A program made the translations under genes and the position numbers. Below, piece after piece: positions 5,315 to 6,922 of a stretch of DNA of 6,922 nucleotides (its first letter is position 1; the number at the start of each line of letters is the position of its first letter). The notes under the pieces were generated by a model. That model ran no database searches, was not told where the DNA came from, and saw only the letters and a program-made list of their open reading frames with translations. This stretch comes from an uncultured Lachnospiraceae bacterium (GTDB taxonomy: Bacteria; Bacillota; Clostridia; Lachnospirales; Lachnospiraceae): assembly GCA_902803745.1 (NCBI GenBank), contig CADCRB010000004.1, positions 1 through 6,922 of the forward strand, in the 5' to 3' direction.

Positions 5315-6402
5315 TGAGAGTTTTTTATGATCATCAGATACTCTATCTGCAGAAATACGGCGGCATCTCAAGATATTTTCACGAGCTGATCCTGAATCTG
5401 AAAGCGATGTATCCGGATGACAGCTTTGATATAAAGGCGGCTATATCACAGAATTATTACTTCAGGGATATGGTGCCGCAGCGGAGGCTTTTTAGACACG
5501 GGAACAGGTTCATAAACAATGTCTTTATGAAGTATGAGATTTTAAGAGCGGATGTATCCGGAAAGGGAATAGATATCATACATCCGACATATTACATGCC
5601 CGAATATCTTGATGAGTGGATGCGCAAAAGGTCGAGGCTGGTCATTACAGTTCATGACATGACATATGAGCATTACATGCAAAGTGATAAAGGTATCATC
5701 GAAGCAAGACGGAAACTCTTTTCGCAGGCAGACGGGATAATCACGGTATCAGAGAATACAAGAAATGACCTGCTAAATATTTATCCGGGTCTTGGATCAA
5801 AGCCTGTCTGTACGATATACCATGGATGCATCGATCCGGTCGGTAAGGCCTGTGATCCCGCAGTCCCTCTTCCCGGAGAATACATACTTTATGTAGGTTC
5901 GAGATCCGGATATAAAGATTTTCCTATGCTGATAAAGGCATTTGCCGCTATAGCGGATAAATTCGGCTCCGTAAGCATTATCTGCGCAGGCGGAGGAGAG
6001 TTCGGTGCAAAGGAGAAGAAGCTTATTAGCGAGGCAGGGCTTGAAGGCAGAGTGATACAGCGCAGTATGTCAGACGGTGAATTATCACTGGCTTATAAAA
6101 ATGCGATTTGCTTTGTCTATCCCTCGCAGTATGAGGGATTCGGTCTGCCGATCCTTGAGGCATTCGAAAATTCCTGCCCTGTGATACTTCGTAATGCAAG
6201 CTGTTTCCCAGAAATCGCAGGAGATGCGGCATTGTACTTTGATGACGTGGAAGAATTATCGGAGTCGATCTCATCAATGATCGATGATAAAGAAAAGAGA
6301 GAGGAGCTTTCGGAAAAGGGCGCCGGATGTCTTCAAAGATATTCCTGGGAGAAAGCGGCAGAAGAGACATATGACTTTTATGGAAAGATCCTGGGGGCTT
6401 AA
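5311..6402 (+). CDS. GT4 family glycosyltransferase
   Basis: This is a retaining GT-B glycosyltransferase of 363 residues counted from GTG 5311, or 362 from ATG 5314. It opens with RVFYDHQILYLQKYGGISRYF, the characteristic first strand and glycine loop of a GT4 subgroup common in O-antigen and exopolysaccharide loci. The middle shows IDIIHPTYY, VITVHDMTYEHY and ADGIITVSENTRNDL (from about residue 89). The donor-binding domain begins at YILYVGSRSGYKDFPMLIKA and contains YPSQYEGFGLPILEAFE, the E-x7-E signature (Glu275 and Glu283 by GTG numbering). Start choice: GTG 5311 overlaps the previous stop (GTGA) and has AAGGA at 5294-5298 about 12 bases upstream; ATG 5314 overlaps it by one base. Both are plausible and differ by one residue. 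It belongs to the same operon as its neighbours. Donor sugar unknown; GT4 enzymes in such loci often use GDP-mannose or UDP-sugars. Confidence 0.93.
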   Translation: MMRVFYDHQILYLQKYGGISRYFHELILNLKAMYPDDSFDIKAAISQNYYFRDMVPQRRLFRHGNRFINNVFMKYEILRADVSGKGIDIIHPTYYMPEYLDEWMRKRSRLVITVHDMTYEHYMQSDKGIIEARRKLFSQADGIITVSENTRNDLLNIYPGLGSKPVCTIYHGCIDPVGKACDPAVPLPGEYILYVGSRSGYKDFPMLIKAFAAIADKFGSVSIICAGGGEFGAKEKKLISEAGLEGRVIQRSMSDGELSLAYKNAICFVYPSQYEGFGLPILEAFENSCPVILRNASCFPEIAGDAALYFDDVEELSESISSMIDDKEKREELSEKGAGCLQRYSWEKAAEETYDFYGKILGA

Positions 6403-6922
6403 TGCTTATTGATAAAAAGAAGATACTTTTCGTTATGCCTGAGATGTCAGGGCGTGGGACGCAAAGATCTTTATTGAATTTAATAAAGCATATTCCGGCA
6501 GACAGGTATCAGATCACAATACTTCTTTGCGAAAGAACCGGGGAATTGCTAAACGACATCCCGGATCATGTCCGGACTGAGGATATGGGGCTTGATGCTG
6601 AGACTGTCAGGATGATCAACTATGGCGAAGATACGGGGACAAAACGTGCTATTACTTCTGTCTTGAGAAAAGGGAGGATACTGCTTTTTTTCAGGATCCT
6701 TTATGAAAAGCTGATAGAAAAAAGTCCTGTTACGAAATTCACTCCCGTATTTGATGAACTCCCCTGCTATAAAGAAGAAGTCGACATCGCTGTCTGCTAT
6801 CACCTTCATAATCCATTTATCGTAAAATTTACAGCGAATAAGGTAAAAGCGAAGAAGAAAGCTGCCTGGATCCATAATGATTTCCTTGAAAGCGGATATG
6901 ATAAAAGTGTTGTAAAGATGCA
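6402..6922 (+). CDS. N-terminal part of a GT4-like glycosyltransferase (runs off the right edge)
   Basis: An ATG at 6402 shares its A with the preceding stop (TAATG) and opens a frame that stays open to the window end, giving 173 complete codons. It starts MLIDKKKILFVMPEMSGRGT, then QRSLLNLIKHIPADRYQITI. This is the first strand, glycine-rich loop and helix of GT-B family 4 enzymes, where the loop more often reads GGGAE or GGTE; GRGTQ is a variant. Further on are VDIAVCYHLHNPFIV and KKKAAWIHNDF, fitting the acceptor-side domain strand before the interdomain helix. The donor-binding domain lies beyond the edge, so catalytic residues cannot be checked. The only ribosome-site-like bases are the GGGGG at 6393-6397, very close to the ATG, so translation probably depends on coupling to the upstream gene. 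Confidence 0.8.
   Translation, partial: MLIDKKKILFVMPEMSGRGTQRSLLNLIKHIPADRYQITILLCERTGELLNDIPDHVRTEDMGLDAETVRMINYGEDTGTKRAITSVLRKGRILLFFRILYEKLIEKSPVTKFTPVFDELPCYKEEVDIAVCYHLHNPFIVKFTANKVKAKKKAAWIHNDFLESGYDKSVVKM

Overview
The window most likely comes from the chromosome of a Gram-positive Firmicute, probably a Lachnospiraceae relative such as Butyrivibrio. This rests on medium-GC DNA with AGA/AGG-rich arginine usage, housekeeping (sigma-A type) promoters, AGGAGG-type ribosome binding sites, a double-glycine leader peptide gene, and a cell-surface glycosyltransferase operon. The genus is an inference; no marker gene is present. All genes lie on the + strand.

Layout. Bases 2-175 are the C-terminal end of a polytopic membrane transporter, possibly an NCS1 (CytX-like) permease. 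Bases 176-335 are an intergenic region with two good promoter candidates. They lead into a 97-aa gene (336-629) that joins a double-glycine (bacteriocin-type) leader to a four-cysteine zinc-ribbon-like core. A long perfect hairpin follows at 688-720. A second promoter (804-832) drives a gene for a 138-aa Sec-secreted protein of unknown function (883-1299), closed by a strong GC-rich intrinsic terminator (1304-1330).

From about 1372 to the window end runs a tightly packed glycan-assembly operon of six genes, with junctions ranging from a 4-base overlap to a 3-base gap. In order they are: a GT-A glycosyltransferase of the HlpA-like/GnT-I-like type; a GT10 alpha-1,3/4-fucosyltransferase; a GT2 glycosyltransferase with a GTG start; a second putative fucosyltransferase with the HxRGTD motif of the alpha-1,6/alpha-1,2/O-fucosyltransferase superfamily; a GT4 glycosyltransferase; and the start of another GT4-like glycosyltransferase cut off by the window edge. 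A candidate promoter for the operon overlaps the preceding terminator's T tract.

Together the operon looks like part of a locus building a branched, probably fucosylated surface polysaccharide or glycoconjugate. Two unrelated fucosyltransferase folds sit in one transcription unit. No polymerase, flippase, initiating sugar transferase or GDP-fucose synthesis gene is visible here; these may lie beyond the right edge. The most unusual single gene is the leader/zinc-ribbon peptide at 336-629.
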